Shown here in pieces: positions 13,891 to 14,896 of a DNA stretch of 14,896 nucleotides (position 1 is its first letter; every line of letters starts with the position of its first letter). The translations under genes were made by a program, and so were the position numbers. The stretch is from Methylacidiphilaceae bacterium UBA1321 (GTDB taxonomy: Bacteria > Verrucomicrobiota > Verrucomicrobiia > Methylacidiphilales > UBA1321). The stretch is taken from positions 1 through 14,896 of the forward strand of contig DBTH01000138.1 of assembly GCA_002306945.1 (NCBI GenBank), written 5' to 3'. A model generated the notes under the pieces. It saw nothing but the letters and a program-made list of their open reading frames with translations, made no database searches and was not told the origin of the DNA.

Positions 13891-14586
13891 ATGTTACAAG
13901 TCGAAGTTGTTTATACGCCCCAAGCCATCGCGCGCCTTGCCGAACGCGACCTCTCGTCCCATCTCGCCGTCGCCATCGACGTTTTCCGCGCCACGTCCAC
14001 CGTGGTGACCGGGTTGGCATCGGGCGCGACCGCTTTTTTCCCCATTGCCACCGTCGAAGAGGGTCTTGCCTTCAAGCAGCAACAGCCCGATGCGCTGTTG
14101 GCCGGTGAACGCAAGGGCGAGCCGCCCGCCGGGTTTGATCTCGGCAACAGCCCGCGCGAATTCACTCCTGAGCGTGTTCGCGGCAGACGCATCTTCCACA
14201 CCACTACCAACGGCACTCAGGCGCTCGTCGCCGTTCGCGGAGCGCGCCAGGTCATTACGGCGGCGTGGCTTAATTTGAGCGCGGCGGTCAATTTCATCCG
14301 TGAACAGAACCGGCCCACGCTGTTGCTCTGCGCCGGAACGGGCCGCGCCTTTGCCTTGGAAGACGCGACGTTGGCCTCGGCAATCATCGATGCACTCGAC
14401 ATCGAACACCCGGCCCGTTCGATCTATCGATCCATCGTTCCACGACTGCCGGATGTCCTGAGCGAAACCCGCAACGGTCGCAATTTGCAGAAAGCCAACC
14501 GGGTCGGGGACATTGAATTTTGCATCCAGCGGGACAAGTTCGATCTGGTTCCGAAGCTCGGAGCCGACGGGTGGATCACGGTCTGA
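13891..14586 (+). CDS. comB: 2-phosphosulfolactate phosphatase homologue (ComB)
   Basis: ComB removes phosphate from 2-phosphosulfolactate to give sulfolactate, a magnesium-dependent step of coenzyme M synthesis in methanogens. Bacterial homologues are common where coenzyme M is not known. The 231-aa protein has the usual length. Family motifs seen are AIDVFRATST (28-37), AGERKG (71-76), GFDLGNSP (81-88), TTTNGTQAL (104-112) and LCAGTGRAFALEDATLA (146-162). The ATG at 13891 has only a weak AGAAGAAG upstream. No comA, comC or other sulfonate gene is in the window, so the real substrate is open. It is divergent from thrS across 91 bp. Confidence 0.93.
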   Translation: MLQVEVVYTPQAIARLAERDLSSHLAVAIDVFRATSTVVTGLASGATAFFPIATVEEGLAFKQQQPDALLAGERKGEPPAGFDLGNSPREFTPERVRGRRIFHTTTNGTQALVAVRGARQVITAAWLNLSAAVNFIREQNRPTLLLCAGTGRAFALEDATLASAIIDALDIEHPARSIYRSIVPRLPDVLSETRNGRNLQKANRVGDIEFCIQRDKFDLVPKLGADGWITV

Positions 14587-14605
14587 AGACGGAAAGACAA
14601 AAGGC

Positions 14606-14637
14606 TTTTAGACGGGAATTAACGGAATTTAAGGAAT
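14606..14637. repeat. Single copy of the 9-bp-unit intergenic repeat after comB
   Basis: This copy is nearly identical to the ones before ileS and pheS: TTTTAGAC, then GGGAATTAACGGAATTTAAG, with one extra G. It lies 19 bp after the comB stop. No inverted partner is visible nearby. Confidence 0.75.
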
Positions 14638-14806
14638 TATAAAGGCAAAAGGCGTATCAGGAAATCAGGAAATCAAGAAGGGGGAGGATGGAAATATTTT
14701 TTACTGAGTTTCAAGAGTGAAAAACTGCGTATTTATCGTCGTCTTTCACTGAAAGGCTATCCAGTCTTTCGCCTTTGTATTTTAATCTCGTAAATCCAAA
14801 AGGTAA

Positions 14807-14827
14807 TCCTCCAGCTCTGCTGGAGGA
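14807..14827. repeat. Perfect 9-bp-stem palindrome (REP-like)
   Basis: TCCTCCAGC and GCTGGAGGA form a perfect 9-bp stem with a TCT loop. No T-tract follows, so it is not a classical terminator. The short, GC-rich stem and intergenic site are like REP elements moved by RAYT (Y1) transposases; no such gene is in the window, though it could lie just beyond the edge. Confidence 0.6.
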
Positions 14828-14896
14828 CTCCCGAAGTTTGACAATTCCTGGAGCGGTTGAAATAGAAGATGGGCAGTTGAACCGATTCTTCGACGT

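Larger units (their letters stand above)
14587..14896. other. Non-coding tail with several small repeats
   Basis: I find no gene in these 310 bp. Besides the repeat at 14606-14637 there is a short tandem of ATCAGGAA-like 8-bp words (about 14657-14678), a palindromic CTTTCACTGAAAG (14743-14755), an AAAGGC/GCCTTT stem (14752-14757 with 14771-14776) and the 21-bp palindrome at 14807-14827. Such crowding of palindromes suggests a mobile-repeat-rich gap that runs past the window edge. Confidence 0.45.

Overview
The window (about 14.9 kb, moderately GC-rich) looks like ordinary chromosome of a Gram-negative-type bacterium. The gene order thrS-infC-rpmI-rplT-pheS, the general lack of Shine-Dalgarno sequences and the mix of accessory genes fit Verrucomicrobiota or a close PVC relative. 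That placement is an inference from gene content, not from a marker phylogeny. I see no prophage, complete insertion sequence, CRISPR array, tRNA or rRNA gene, and no obvious new multi-gene system.

Left part, 1-5570: a SulP-type anion transporter with C-terminal STAS and cyclic-nucleotide-binding domains (+) is convergent with a lysine 2,3-aminomutase-like radical SAM enzyme (-). An AT-richer gap of about 550 bp follows. It holds two dyads, a possible promoter and one doubtful small ORF. Then comes a membrane protein of the MgtC/DUF4010 type (+).

Middle part, 5571-13799, all on the minus strand: this is a translation block read from right to left as thrS, infC, rpmI, rplT, a strong hairpin terminator, then pheS, ileS and yebC. 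The first four make a classic threonyl-tRNA synthetase/IF3/L35/L20 operon. infC almost certainly starts at a rare ATT codon behind the only good Shine-Dalgarno in the window. pheS is followed by ileS instead of the usual pheT.

Right part, 13800-14896: comB, a 2-phosphosulfolactate phosphatase homologue, is divergent from thrS. A 310-bp non-coding tail follows, with a repeat copy and a perfect palindrome at the window edge.

The most interesting structure is outside the genes. A short intergenic repeat built of 9-bp ATTCCGTTA-like units occurs in the leaders of both pheS and ileS, each time as an inverted pair ending 12-13 nt before the start codon, and again as a single copy after comB. Other points are an AT-rich, apparently in-frame insertion inside ileS, a Cys-rich insertion in a ThrRS that lacks its TGS domain, and other small palindromic elements in the gaps.
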